64,000 bases of DNA from assembly GCA_936440205.1 (NCBI GenBank), contig OW387136.1:36549427-36613426 (forward strand), read 5' to 3'. Shown here one piece after another: positions 1-11,705 of this stretch. The notes below the pieces were generated by a model that was given only the letters and a program-made list of their open reading frames with translations, ran no database searches and was not told the origin of the DNA. Each line of letters begins with the position of its first letter. Within the stretch, counting starts at the first letter, position 1. The position numbers and the translations under genes are program-made. This stretch comes from Lepidonotus clava (lineage: Eukaryota; Annelida; Polychaeta; Phyllodocida; Polynoidae).

Positions 1-280
1 GTTAGAAACGTAATCGAACTATGAGAAACCGTAGATTTCTGGTGCAAATGTGATATAAATGCAAGGGAAAGGTGTCAATTCTTGAACCCCTGGTTGAAGG
101 AGGCTTTTAGAAATTGAATAATTAAAATAATTATATTGAAAAATCAAAAGCTAAACCAAAATCACTTGAACAATCACCACATCTACTGATTGAAATCTGA
201 ATGATTTGCCGACAATCACAAATAACAAAAAAGTGAATAATAGCGTTACTGTCCATGACCTAAATGATAAAGGAACATTT
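1..280. other. Unassigned AT-rich sequence
   Basis: No open frame, repeat or recognisable motif stands out before the transposon that starts at 281. Confidence 0.5.
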
Positions 281-1179
281 GTTAGGACGCTATCCCACCA
301 ACAGATGCTATACCACAAATATTCAGGATTTGGGGGATAGCATCTACATCAAGATGTTATCCCACAAACAGATGCTATCCTTCAAACTGGTTCATGGGAT
401 AGCAGCACCATAAAGATGCTATCCCACAATCAGGCTGCTATCCTACAATGGACTCTATCCCTCAAATTACTTATTTATGTATCAAGAACAATATTGAAAA
501 TAGGCCATATCAGTCAATATTGGTTGGAATAGGTCAACAATGGTTAATATAAAATGGGTAAACATTGATGAACATAGTTGAGCATAAAAAAAAGTTTCCA
601 GATGTGTTCAAAAGGGTCAAAAATGAGATTATCAAAAAATGATGTGGTCATATATGATATGGAGAGTGTCAAAATGATAAACAAAATTCTTGATTCAAAT
701 GATAATTATCTTCTTACCTGCTGTCAGCCTACCTGGTGGTCATTGTTATATAAGCAGAAAGGACAATGTGTAAATGTTGGTCCAAAATAATGATGTCCCT
801 GAATGATACTGGCCCAAATTTTGGATGACATCATTTTAAGGATAATCACCTTTGGTTATTATTTAATTATTCTATTTGGGTTTACATCAGTTTCGGTGAT
901 TCACAAATACTTGTTGCATCGTTCTGATTGCAGGTGCTATCCCTGAAATATTTGTGACTTAGCAACTGTTTGTATCTTAGTGTCTTGTAGTGATGCTATC
1001 CAACAAACAGCTGCTAAGTTACAAATATTTGTGACTTAGCATCAGTCATACTATAGACACTATCCCCCAAATATTTGTGACTTAGCAACTGTTTGTCGGT
1101 TAGCATCTTGTGGTGATGCTATCCTACAAAATGTCTACTATTTGTAGGATAGCATCTGTTTGTGGGATAGCGTCCTAAC
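281..1179. mobile_element. Non-autonomous inverted-repeat DNA transposon with subterminal repeat arrays
   Basis: The ends are inverted copies: GTTAGGACGCTATCCCAC at 281 matches the complement of the last bases at 1179, and the match continues imperfectly for about 40 bp. Both ends carry arrays of a short word, GATGCTATCC or its complement, next to ACAAA. The left array spans about 281-480 and the right about 930-1179. The right array also holds three copies of AAATATTTGTGACTTAGC. No clear target-site duplication remains, so the copy is old and the superfamily is open. The middle has a 70-codon open frame (578-790, ATG start) that begins just after a splice-like TTTCCAG. I recognise no domain in it, so it may be chance or a captured fragment. 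No transposase is visible. Confidence 0.8.
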
Positions 1180-3290
1180 ACTATTGCCTTTAGAAAGTTA
1201 ACCTCATGCCAAATATGGGTTCACCGTTGGTATGAAGTGGGGACCAATCTTTTAACTAGTGAGTAACCCCTCTCCTTAGGATTCCAGAGTTCGTGTTCTT
1301 TGGCCGATCGTTATAGCTGATTTGGCTCAATGTTACACGGAATCGTATCATTTAAGGCCAAGCGTACACAGGACCAATACATCTGGTACTTTCTCAAATA
1401 GAATGAAGCGTGTTTGTAAATATTGTATCACACTAGGGGAAGTAGAGACTTCCTTGTGGATTGATTACTTAGGAGAATGGGGTTCTATATGCCTTGAGAG
1501 GGTCCCACGGCCAGTCAATCATCGTCACCGGAACTAGATGGGATACAATACAATGTTGGATTTCGTGGATAACCCTTGCGAATTCTGATTGAAAACATGA
1601 AGTAAGATTTTAAGTATATATCATAATATATGATAGCTCAATTTAGTTCCTAATCAAAGAATCCCAAATATTTTATCCAAAACTGCTCAGTTAATGTACA
1701 ATATGACATCTTTTTATTGTGGAAAGCCTTTATTTTTTGTAAAATTAATTATTATCCATATTCGTCGGTTCACATAATGCGATGATAACAAAAGTACCGT
1801 TCTTTAAATGAAAGTTAAGATAACCATAGACTACAAACAATTGTCCCAGAATTACTGCACATTGTAATGCAATTGACAGTCCGGGATTTTAAAGTACGCA
1901 ACCAGATATTGAAACCAATCTGCGAAATCTTCCATAATAGCATGTTAGAATACAAAAGATACACAACTGTTAATATCCAGTTTCAACATGACAATACAAC
2001 ATGAACTGCAGATTATTCCTCGTGGGGCGATCGGAGTGAATTCCAAAACCATCCTAGAAACTCCAGGAGGGCCAATCCCATTATTTTTACCATGGTATCC
2101 GTGTTATTCCTCGCCTGGGGATGTTTCCGTCCACAAACAGTTGCCTGGAAATGAACCCAGTACCCTGCCTCTGGGTGTCATTAAGTGCTAGAACTAGTCC
2201 ACCTAGGGACAATCAGCCTAGCCATCCATCAATACCTAGCCCAGATTCCGTTTTTTTCTCAAACTGAATAATTGTTGCGGATTAAGGTTTGCAGGGAGGC
2301 GTGAAATAAGAAAAGCTGGCTTTGATGTCTGGGGGGTTGAATATTCATGGTTTGGTGCTACAGGGGCTAACTGGTAAGGCTGTGTGAATGATGCATGAAT
2401 AATGGTCTGCTATTTGGGTACAGTGACGTTTTTATTATGTTGTGCCAAGCGTTGAGTTCACACCTTATTTTGGCGAACTGCGAATGGGTACGCTCTCGAT
2501 CGTTTAATGTGCACGTGGTATTTCTCCAAGGACCAAAACACTCCACAATAATAGGTCATTTCTTGCCATTAAACCTTGTAATAACCTGGCCAAAGATTTA
2601 AAAGGGACCTTTTTATGGTCCACATACTGTAACACGCATTTTATTTTCTTTTGGAAGCTTTGGGAAGGGAGAGAATGTATCATGAATCTCTCCTCAGGGA
2701 AAGTCATAAATTTTCACTCTACGACCGAAACCAAACTTCAAGGAGTCCTGAAATATATATAAGTTATAACGATTTCTAGTTTTCTAACTGCTGGTACATG
2801 TTGTGGTCAAGGTTGAGATATTCAAAGAAGTCAACCGCAGTCAGTCTAGGACATTCATACGGGGGACAGTGACACTTTCTAAATATTTGCATAAATACCG
2901 TTTATTTTAATGTTATTTGAAATCAATTTGACCAGAGATGCGACCATGCCCACACAGTCTGACGCTTGGCTCACTGTAGGAATTCCTCAGCCAGGGTAAG
3001 GGACCTGCTATGGGCTTCTCACCCCCGTTCTGAGTTAACGACCTGTCATTAGGGCCCCTGTGTACTCACAGATAGCACCTCACCACCCCATGACTGTGTA
3101 CACAGTGTGTCATACTGATCCCCAATGTTGGCTTACTTAATTCATAATACTCCTTGAGGAAAGGTAATGCAGTATATACACTTGAATATCGATGAAGCAG
3201 AATTCATTCCTTTATCAGAATAAAAAGAATAATTATTTTCGTAACAGGAGTACCATTTACCTTCTTAATATAGGTATAGATGTTGTGCAG
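1180..3290. other. Unique sequence with two possible regulatory islands
   Basis: No supported gene. Two GC-richer stretches differ from their AT-rich flanks: about 2030-2220 and about 2940-3120. The second contains CCTGTCATTAGGGCCCCTG. Short open frames here look like chance. Confidence 0.35.
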
Positions 3291-3291
3291 A

Positions 3292-3330
3292 TGACGTCAC
3301 AACTCCCAAAATAGGCTAGCCGCCATATTG
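3292..3330. promoter_or_regulatory. CRE palindrome next to a YY1-like site
   Basis: A perfect TGACGTCA (3292-3299) lies 20 bp from GCCGCCATATTG (3319-3330), which matches the YY1 core read on minus (ATGGCGGC). On minus this ATG opens only nine codons. Binding by CREB/ATF and YY1 relatives is inferred from the words alone. There is no CpG-rich context, so a distal element is as likely as a promoter. Confidence 0.4.
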
Positions 3331-3701
3331 CTGATCAATCTATCATTATCAATATTCTTCTAAAACCTTAATAATTTAGAACAACTATTTCTGCTTCATT
3401 TAATTAAAACAAATCAAGTCAACCATAATCAACACTCCTCATGCTTTAGGATTCATGAATTTTGTAGACACGTGGTCATAATCACCATGTAATGATTACC
3501 ACAAAGTGATCAAGTGACCACGTCTGCACAAAGTCTATAGGGTATCTTCTCGAATGGGATCATATTGTACCTCAGGAAAGGTGCAATTTTACACAGTCGC
3601 AATCTACGACGTCTGCTAATGCTCTTGACGTTATGTAACCTTAAAGGAACTTTCTGCGAAGTCACATCACTTGCTGGGGTTTGAATGTATATTTTTTCAG
3701 G

Positions 3702-3955
3702 TTTCAGATGGTTGGATGATCGAAGGTCTGTGATATTTGACCAAGGCCTACTGGGAACTCGAATTAATGAATATGAGGGAAATTGCCAATTTATATCAAT
3801 CACAAAAGGAAGAACCAAAGAACGTTTCTTCATACATTCCTTTCCAGCTGATATTTCAAAAGGCTTTTTCCAGTCTGTTTCCCCTTTCTAACACACGAAC
3901 CTTCGATACCATCCACTATTTCACCCCTTGTGACAAAACTCAGTGTTCCTGAACT
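3702..3955 (+). other. Possible exon: open sequence after a strong splice-acceptor-like site
   Basis: A pyrimidine-rich run ending TTTTTTCAG precedes 3702. Two overlapping plus-strand frames then stay open, one to about 3891 and one to about 3952. Residue mixes look protein-like (for example KAYWELELMNMREIANLY), but the frames cannot both be real, no donor is obvious and I recognise no family. AT-rich DNA gives such frames by chance. Weak candidate only. Confidence 0.15.
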
Positions 3956-3979
3956 CTAGGTCATCCACCAATAACACTT

Positions 3980-4175
3980 ATTCTGTTGGCCCGGCAATAG
4001 AGTTTGGGTTTTATATGCCCCCTTAGCCCCTGGCCTGGCCAAAGCTACCCAAGCCTCTAATAAGACTGGCGCCGGGAGACTGTTTCCTGAGGTCAGTCGA
4101 CTGCTGACCCCTTGTTTGGAGAGCAGCTCATGCAGAGAGGGCCTATGAGCTGCTCAGTGTATGGGGTGCTGGGTG
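3980..4175. promoter_or_regulatory. Regulatory-like island with paired GAGC(A/T)GCTC sites
   Basis: A GC-rich island in AT-rich surroundings. GAGCAGCTC (4121-4129) and GAGCTGCTC (4147-4155) lie 26 bp apart. Immediately after is TGTATGGGGTGCTGGGTG (4158-4175), which recurs exactly at 62784-62801 beside another GAGCTGCTC. Upstream are GGTCAGTCGACTGCTGACC-type inverted TGACC words. A distal enhancer or silencer fits, by inference. Confidence 0.5.
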
Positions 4176-4719
4176 TAAACTGAAAGATTGATAAGATAAT
4201 TCGTTGATAATGATAGCCAGTATAGTTATCAAAAATTATGAGTTGTGTCATCTTGCATTTGAGATACAGGACTATAAAACATAGGGCGAATTCTCAATTT
4301 ATATAGGTAGCCTGTTTCATCGAAAATGTTCCCCCTTGAATATTACATTTTCTATTCAAAATAAATCTGACACAAGCTTATTTAAAAAAATATTAGTATG
4401 CAATACATTAAAACCATGATTATAAATTGGTTATCTATTAGTTTGCATCTAGCCTTTCAAGGTTGCATTCATCTGAACAGTACGACAAATCATTTTGAAA
4501 CTGCAATCTTATGCACTTACTGTCTGAAGTTTATTTTTATAATAATTTATACAAAATAATATTTTATATCAAATTTAGTGATGTTATATAGCTCTCTCGA
4601 ACTCTGCAATCTATAGCTAAGAGGGAACTTTAAACAAACCCACAGACTACCCAGTACTCTACTTAGATCTCAGTCAGTGTACACTGGGCCCATCTCATGT
4701 TTGGTGAGCAATTCACAGA

Positions 4720-4830
4720 GTCCTGACCTGCTCGGAGCTGGTCGCCCGCTGGTCGCCACTTGTTACCGGTGCCACGTCCACAATGGGCAGTTTGGGTCCG
4801 GTCTGGCCCACTTACCATAAAAGGTGAACC
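4720..4830. promoter_or_regulatory. GC-rich island with a direct repeat of GCTGGTCGCC
   Basis: GCTGGTCGCC occurs at 4737-4746 and again at 4748-4757, within a compact GC-rich stretch that also holds TTGGTGAGC and a run of GGTC/GACC words. It resembles the other islands but has no exact GAGC(A/T)GCTC; GGAGCTGGTC is the nearest relative. Confidence 0.3.
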
Positions 4831-5264
4831 CCATGACCTAGTAGAATTACCTATAGGGATTAATGGCCAATATGGGGATTATTGAGTCTTACAACTTTAT
4901 TACTAGTAGGAATCTGACAACAAAATGAATGGAAATAACGTGTATTTGGTATTTCTAGTTGTTAGAAAAGGTGCATATATTCGTCTGTGGAATCATACCA
5001 ATGCTTAGGCCTACCATTAAACTTTTTTTTCCTTTTCAGAACGGAGGTCACTTGATTCATGATTTACACATTAAATTTCTGAAACATATTTCTAGTTTCG
5101 GGAGTAAAACCTATGGATTTTGTACGTGTTCGGTATCATAGTTCTTGTCCTAGTTCATATTATATTGATAAAACCGTCAATGCCTACGTGCACAAGGTTC
5201 ATTATCCGGTATGCGGAGCTGGTGGTTTTCTATGATGGATGGCATACTATCCATCATATACAAA

Positions 5265-5425
5265 ATATAGTGGTCAGTTCCGACTCAGGCCAGCTGACCC
5301 CTAACCACAGGCTGATGACCGCCATCGGTCAACAGCTCACTGACCACTCACTGAGCTGCTCAGCCACTGGTACTACAGGGGGTCAGTTGACGCTGGGTCA
5401 ACTGCCCACCTCCCCGAGAGTTAAT
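5265..5425. promoter_or_regulatory. Island combining a TGACC cluster and GAGCTGCTC
   Basis: About ten TGACC/GGTCA-type words fall in 160 bp, including TGGTCAG and CTGACCA, with GAGCTGCTC embedded (5353-5361). The flanks TGAGCTGCTCAG match those of the 4147 site. This is the clearest place where the window's two recurrent words sit together. Such homotypic clustering is typical of enhancers; no bound factor is identified. Confidence 0.5.
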
Positions 5426-5469
5426 CCTACTGCCTGGGGCTGCAGTGGGCATTGCCGTGATTAACATGG

Positions 5470-7960
5470 TAGAACAGTCCGTGTGGTGGGCAATCTTTGC
5501 AATGACAACTGTTCTGTGTTTAAAAGAAGTGGGGACAAAGTCGATACCAATGGTAACATGTTGTTTGCATTAAATGGATGCAAATAATATAATATTCGGG
5601 ATTCAATGTTATTGAATGAATGAATGGAATGGTTAACCAGATCAAACACATAATATATATAGTTTAGATAAATCAAATAGATTAGATACAATAAATAAGA
5701 TGAACAAAATAAATGAATGATGAATATATTTCCATTTTGTATTTGGTTATAGCGTTCAGATAATCCTGTCTATTTAACCCTTGTCCTTGAATATTTGTAC
5801 ATACCAATGAACGTGGATTACAGAGCCTCAAACTAGGTCATTGCCAACTTAAAATTCCTTCGTAATCGTGATTAAAAGGCTTTAAAACATCAATGGGCTA
5901 TTGGTATTAGCTAAATGAACTATCTAATAGTCAATATCACTTATCTAATTGATGAAGTTTGACAAAAAATGTTTAAACATTCTATTGCCATGTGGATGGT
6001 CGGTGAAGCTCAGCATGTTTACCTTTTTTCTTATCAAAGTTCAATCTAGTGCAGTGTCTGGATCTAGTCAGAATCTCTGTGACAGCTGAGTTCATTTTTC
6101 ATGCCCATTGAACTGGATGTTTCTGTAACAGGTTAATCAGTAGATTAATTACACACTGTTTTCATAGGCTTACTATCTTACCCATTAAGATGTTTAATTT
6201 AATCTAGGAGCACCCCTTAGAGGTTCAAAGTAGGGAAGAGTAGGATCCTATTAGGTCTGGCGATTTATCATGTTATGAGCTTGAATGAAGCTAGTATAAC
6301 ATTGTATTAATGCTTGAAAAAAGCTTACTCTTAAGATTATATATTATAGGATTACTAAAGAAATGAGTCAGATGGGTTTACTGCATACATGTACACATTA
6401 TTGTAGCGACACACTTTGTTCCTAGCCTCTACCTCCTTATTAAAAAACTCGTCTAGCAATATTCATCATCTTAAGCATAAAAAGAGAGGTGTATAATACT
6501 CATGAATAATTGCATAAAAAGAGCTGATTAGGTCTTGCCATTCTGGACAATTATTCCGGAAAAAAGGACTGCAGAATGATAAAGAATTTTGTGTGTGGTT
6601 CTGCACTGTAATGATAGACCTTGAAACAACACCTTTGCGGGATTGCTGAACTGTTCAGTTAGTTTGTATAGTATCTAAGATGTTGCCTCTATAATTACTA
6701 CACATAAACATCAATCAATAGGCATAAAGATGCACACATTTCCATGATATTTGACTGTATTTTTGCACTTGTTTCCCCCACAAAATTATAACTGTCTGCT
6801 GGTTTTGCCGCCGGTAATGACATGTTTATGTTAGAGTCCACATTTTTGGCAACACAAGACAAAGTCCCCTCATTTCTTTGCTGGCGACGTTTGTCCTAGT
6901 TATGAAGCTGGCACAAACCTTGTTGTAGGGCTAGTTAGGGAACCGCCTGCTCACATCCCTGCCAGATCTTGGTACAAGTTTTCGTTTTTACACAATTGCC
7001 TGCGGCCAGCGATCGAGCGACACAGCGCTTAAATAATTGCCCGTACAAAAAGAAATTAATTATTATCAACCCTATTATTCGCAGTTTGGAAAAAAAGTGA
7101 TGCAGTTTTACACAAGGTTATTGTGGGACACAAAAATGTTTTCAAAGGTAGAGGGTGGTTGTGGAGTTGCAAAAAGAGGCATAACAATTCACTCAGATGG
7201 AAGGGCTGACCCCATTTCATGCCAATCTGGGCCCACTCACACGCATGCCAATGGCTGGTTGGGAGCAGGGATTGGGAACTTATTGCAAATCGATCCCGCT
7301 GACTACTAGGAACACGTGAAATTCAAATCCCCGAGGCAATATATAGCCCCGGCGATAAAAATGCACCTCAAAGAGTCAACGCTTTCTGCCCGCCCTGTGT
7401 ACAGCCCGGCGCCGATACGCCAGCTGCACCAACTAGTTATACAAGGCAACGTGTGAGGGTTTTTTTTCTTACAGAAATAAGTTTAATGAACAGTACCGGT
7501 GCAAGTTCTTAGGTGAAAACGTTGTTTAAGTCATAATCATAATCACATTGAAAATATCAGAGTGTGCCTGTATGTTGATGATGGAATTAGAAGAGTATTT
7601 ATAAATCGATGGGTAGTCCATGAATGCTTGGCAACCTTGATATTTCAGTGCACCTTCAAGGAAAAATGCAAACATGCTGTCAAGTGTGTACAATACCAAA
7701 CAGTCAATCAGGAAATATGTACAACGTAGGGAATATGTGAGACATCAGGAAATAGGTGGCATCTGCAAACGTTAACTGATAAGGGAGCTTTTAACAAAAA
7801 GATGAGATTTTCCAGGTTCGACATGTTGACTAACTCTCTGACTTATGTGATACTGTTTACAGCTAATTCTGTGTATTGTTAATAGTGAAGCTGACACTAA
7901 CCAGTAGCTTCAAATTTTCTTTGCTGAGATGACGTGAGAAAGGTAATTAAGATACTTCTG
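5470..7960. other. Mostly unremarkable AT-rich sequence
   Basis: No supported gene. A weak 8-bp inverted repeat AGAACAGT/ACTGTTCT lies near 5471-5514. GC-richer stretches near 6890-7020 and 7190-7440 (with ACACGCATGCC and CGGCGCCG) may be regulatory, but no specific site can be assigned. Confidence 0.3.
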
Positions 7961-8034
7961 TTTTTGTCGACGCCCGGCGCCCCATAGCGGACGCCTGCCG
8001 CCCCTCCTGCTCCGATTGCCTTCTCATGTTGCAG

Positions 8035-8157
8035 GCTGCTCCTGGTGCCTCTTGGCAGGTCCCATTCAGCCCTGGAGGAGCCGCCATGATGTCCGGCCAC
8101 TTGGCACCTCCAGACCCTCCAGTGACTAATGACACCCCTTTCACACCGCAGTCCTAA
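8035..8157 (+). CDS. Candidate terminal exon, unknown protein (40 residues)
   Basis: A GC-rich island (about 7970-8160) contains an acceptor-like TTCTCATGTTGCAG ending at 8034, followed by 40 open codons to a TAA at 8155-8157. The peptide is rich in Pro, Gly and Ser (for example WQVPFSPGGAAMMSGH), like the low-complexity tail of a transcription factor, but I recognise no family. AATAAA occurs near 8566 and 8642 as possible polyadenylation signals. An internal GCCGCCATGATG (ATG at 8086) would also suit a start codon. The minus strand is open too and carries ATGGCGGC, the YY1/start context, so the island could instead be a minus-strand first exon or a non-coding CpG-rich element. Coding status is unproven. 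Confidence 0.25.
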   Translation, partial: AAPGASWQVPFSPGGAAMMSGHLAPPDPPVTNDTPFTPQS

Positions 8158-8159
8158 CC

Positions 8160-9080
8160 ACCCTATGCGATTGGAAATAGATTCAAGATTATCATAATTG
8201 GCTTGGCGACATGCATAGTTATGTATTTATCAATCTTTCTCATAAATTATATTTTGACTGCAAATCAATCGTGATAATGTGAAAGATAGAAAGTAACCAC
8301 TGTTGGGAGGAAACGCACAGGAGAAATGAATACGGTTATGGTATAAGCAAATTCGTATACATATCGGTTGTATATTAAGGTATTTGGTATTTTTTCAGTG
8401 AGGGACCCATTTGATTCAGTTCACCAATGACTATAATTATGCCTTTCGATTAATCCGGTAGTGGGGCTTATAACGGTAAAACCAATGATTCACGATACGA
8501 GAAACCGCGAATCGATTTTCTTCTCATTTACTCTTCTTTATTTATAGCGATAACAATAAAATTATATGCTTGGATAAAAATTCCATTTTCACTACAACAA
8601 TAATTGATTGATAGATATTTATGTATTAGATATTTTACAACAATAAATTTTATTTGGCAAACCGAAATCAGTTCAAAATCGGGTCATAATCGTAGGGTGG
8701 ATCACCGCCTTTAGAGTCGATTCCCTTTTAGGAGGAGTCCGTGTTGTCTGTGGGTGCCGTTCCGTCATCAGATAGGGCGATGGGCTATCGAGTGACCACG
8801 GGACTGATTTATCACTGATAGGCTCCCTTAACATGGGTGTGTAGGGAGGGGCAGAGTGCTGGGTCTGGTATAGAAGCACGTCACGTTGTTGATAAAATGA
8901 TCAATATAAAGGTTAGTCCGTAACTTAAATCTTCAAGATGAGTATAGAGAAATCAATATTATAGAACTGCCAGCTCAAAGCAATACAAATTAGAAAACAA
9001 GTGAATCGTTGGCATAATGTGACCAACGCGGGTCCAAATTATTATATTACAACCGGCCGTTGCCGCGTTGCATAACCAAA
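8160..9080. other. No gene seen
   Basis: AT-rich to about 8670, then a mixed stretch (8690-8880). No motif or repeat beyond background apart from the possible AATAAA signals near 8566 and 8642. Confidence 0.4.
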
Positions 9081-9086
9081 CGCTCG

Positions 9087-9126
9087 CAACAGCGGGAGAA
9101 CAAAAGTGTTTTTTCTCTCGCTGTTG
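9087..9126. repeat. Imperfect hairpin with CAACAGCG arms
   Basis: The left arm CAACAGCGGGAGAACAAAA (9087-9105) can pair across a three-base loop with the right arm ending CTCTCGCTGTTG (9126), with two or three mismatches. The arm word CGCAACAGCGG recurs at about 9324. A structured RNA or a paired protein site is possible; no transcript evidence. Confidence 0.4.
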
Positions 9127-9239
9127 TAGACACATTTTGAAGACATTTAATTGACATATAAAGACATTTCCGCCACTCACCACCTGTATATATCATAAGC
9201 TGAAGGACACAGCTATCATTTTCTGAAAAAAGTATATTA

Positions 9240-9520
9240 AAATTCACACCCCAAAATGTCCCGCCTGTTCATCAAAATCACTCTATTTTGAACAGGGAGA
9301 GGTCTTTTGTAATGTGCCAATGTTCGCAACAGCGGAAGCCGTTATGCGACGAGCACGGTCGTACATTCTTAATTAGCCTGGATTACAAAATATTGTTCGG
9401 TGGCCTAAAACACTGCCTACTATGTGCCAATGAAATTTGTATTCGCGGTACAGTAAACAATGCATTGGCTCTTTTATTTATGTTAAAATACGAGAGACCT
9501 CCCAGGTAGAGTAAACGTTG
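9240..9520. promoter_or_regulatory. Possible regulatory island with homeodomain-like words
   Basis: A GC-balanced stretch holds CTTAATTAGCCTGGATTACA, which joins a TAATTA-type core to a GGATTA bicoid/Otx-type core, plus a second copy of CGCAACAGCGG. No coding frame is convincing. Confidence 0.25.
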
Positions 9521-10385
9521 TGAAAACCAAGCCTCTTTCGTTTAACAGAGACTTCAACTCCAGGGCCTAATACCACCCTTGGCGGTAATTTAAATTTGTT
9601 AATATTCACCAAAAAGTGACAACTTAATAAATTCATTGCGAAGGAGCCATGCCTTTTTACTTTGTTGATCATTTGTCATTTTTGTGGCATCTCGAGGGAA
9701 GCCAGTTTTCAAATTGCAATATTCGGTATTCCGTTCAACGGAATAGGGAAATGAAACAATTTACAAGTGTGAGCTTATTTCTGTGTTTGTGGTTGACCGA
9801 ATCTATAATACTTTCTATCTTAAATATTGCACTGCGGTCAATCTGCATTTCCTGTCCTGTTTCCTTCCTTGTGTGTAAAGAAACAACGCCCTTATCCTTC
9901 TTGGAAGGATCCATTCTCTGATCCAAGTATATCCGCTCTATAATTATTTCTCCTTTGGGTTGGCCATTGGGTTCTCTAGATCTGGAGTATGGTAAAGGAG
10001 AAGTAGGGGGCACTTTGTGAAGAAAATATTAGAATGTTACTGTCACTGAGATTATGTGGAGGGCATCATGGACAAAATAATATATTATGCCTTTTTTCCG
10101 CCAAACCAGGGAAAGATCAGGTCTAGGCTGACTATCAAGCCTTTTGCTAATTATATGATTTTTATAGTTCCACTTAACAGTCCTAAAATACACTCGTATC
10201 GAACTAATCGTCGGCCAATGTATATACCGTTATATGTATAATAATCCCGTGGATCTCAAAACACATTGCAGCCTGCAGCTGAAAACCACAAGTTGTCGTT
10301 GTGGTTACACAACTTAATGTTCTCCGCACCTGTCCTCACATGTTGTCATATAAATTGAGCTGCAGCCTTTATTCCCTGTTTTAGC
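9521..10385. other. No gene seen
   Basis: Short open frames only. Nothing beyond background was noticed. Confidence 0.4.
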
Positions 10386-10717
10386 ATTCAGTGACAGGGG
10401 CTTATCACAGTCTACGATATTTTAGTGACAGGCCCTTGTCACAGTCTGTGACATTCGGTGACAGGCCCCTGTCACAGTCTGTGATATTTAGTGACAGACC
10501 CTTGTCAAAGTCTGTGACATTCAGTGACAGGCCCCTGTCACAGTCTGTGATATTTAGTGACAGGCCCTTGTCAAAGTCTGTGACATTCAGTGACAGGCCC
10601 CTGTCACAGTCTGTGATATTTAGTAGCAGGCCCTTGTCACAGTTTGTGATATTCAGTGGCAGACTCCAGAAACATCATGTGACATTCAGTGACAGGCTCC
10701 AGTCAGAGCCTCTGAAT
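10386..10717. repeat. 33-bp minisatellite, ten units, with dyad TGACAGG/CCTGTCA
   Basis: Ten units of 33 bp run head to tail. Units 3-8 alternate two variants (ATTCAGTGACAGGCCCC and ATTTAGTGACAGGCCCT), giving a 66-bp higher order; units 9 and 10 are more diverged. Most units contain the near-palindrome TGACAGG-CCC-TGTCA, whose halves match the TGACAG core bound by TALE homeodomain factors (MEIS/PREP/TGIF). Because 33 is divisible by three, one frame stays open for 127 codons from a GTG; this is a by-product of the period, not evidence of a protein. Confidence 0.9.
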
Positions 10718-10719
10718 GT

Positions 10720-11630
10720 TGACATCTCTGAGGAAAAGTACCCCCAACCTTTGGCAGGGTGGCCCCTGGTGTGAGTGTCAGTGGTGATTGATTCGGTTTG
10801 ACGGTCCATCTGGCCGCTTATGATGGTAATGATGTCATGATGTCAGATCATTTGTCGGCCTTAATGATAAAGAATGGGCCCATAAATCCAGGTTCAGGGG
10901 GCTTTGGGGGAGGAGGTTGTGGGTTAGGGGCTGGAAGGGGTAAGAGTGGGTTTGGTGGTTACTACTTCTTCAGAGGGCTGAGGTGTGGGATTAATAAGTC
11001 GGCCACTTGGTGGTTATGGGGAAGTCACCCTAAGGGTTAAGATGGTTACTTTGGACCTGACCACCCTAATCCCTTGGTCTACTTGTCCAAATCACCCTTT
11101 ATAATTATATAGTGGATTAGCCACCTATATCAAACTACTCTGACCAGCTGCCATTTCTCTTAGGCAGACATATTTTAAAGAACAAGTCTAATAATGAGCC
11201 ATATAATTTAGCCATCATTGACAGCCGCCTTTTTTTGCCTATACACGGACACGTCCCTGATTTTTAATCGGGTCCCTGCTGAAGAGAGGGGCTACTATAC
11301 CATCATAATATACGTATAATGCCATAGTTGTACGTGATCTCATAATCTCGGTACAGTGTCAGGTTCTCTATATTTCAGTATAACTTGTTGTGTCTATGAT
11401 ACAAGTTTGATAGGACAATAACTATACTATTCACCATTGACAAGTCGGATTGGGAAGGGTGATAGGCCTAGACGTTTTTTATATGATATCTGTCGGAATG
11501 TAATATCCGCGGGCCATTAAGGACGATATAGTTTTCACTCTTTTTAAGCCTTTCTGAATCGATCTCGGAATTACTCTCCTATCATTCTACAAGTATCATA
11601 TACATCCTCATCCTCTCCACCGCCATTGCC
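10720..11630. other. No gene seen
   Basis: A G-rich stretch near 10890-10960 (GGGGG and GGTTGTGGGTTAGGGG words), otherwise AT-rich. TAGGCCTA at 11463-11470. Confidence 0.4.
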
Positions 11631-11639
11631 CCAATTGCA

Positions 11640-11705
11640 ATAAGTGAGCAGCTCGCCCTCCCTGTGAGTGGCCCCCTGAGCTGCTCCCCGCCTCAGGCCC
11701 GTCTG
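11640..11705. promoter_or_regulatory. Paired GAGC(A/T)GCTC island
   Basis: GAGCAGCTC (11646-11654) and GAGCTGCTC (11678-11686) lie 32 bp apart in the same A-then-T arrangement as the pair at 4121/4147, in a short GC-rich island. Probable regulatory site pair, by recurrence. Confidence 0.45.

Noticed and set aside
10391-10774. 127-codon repeat protein
   Set aside because: The 33-bp period keeps a frame open automatically and there is no ATG start (GTG only).
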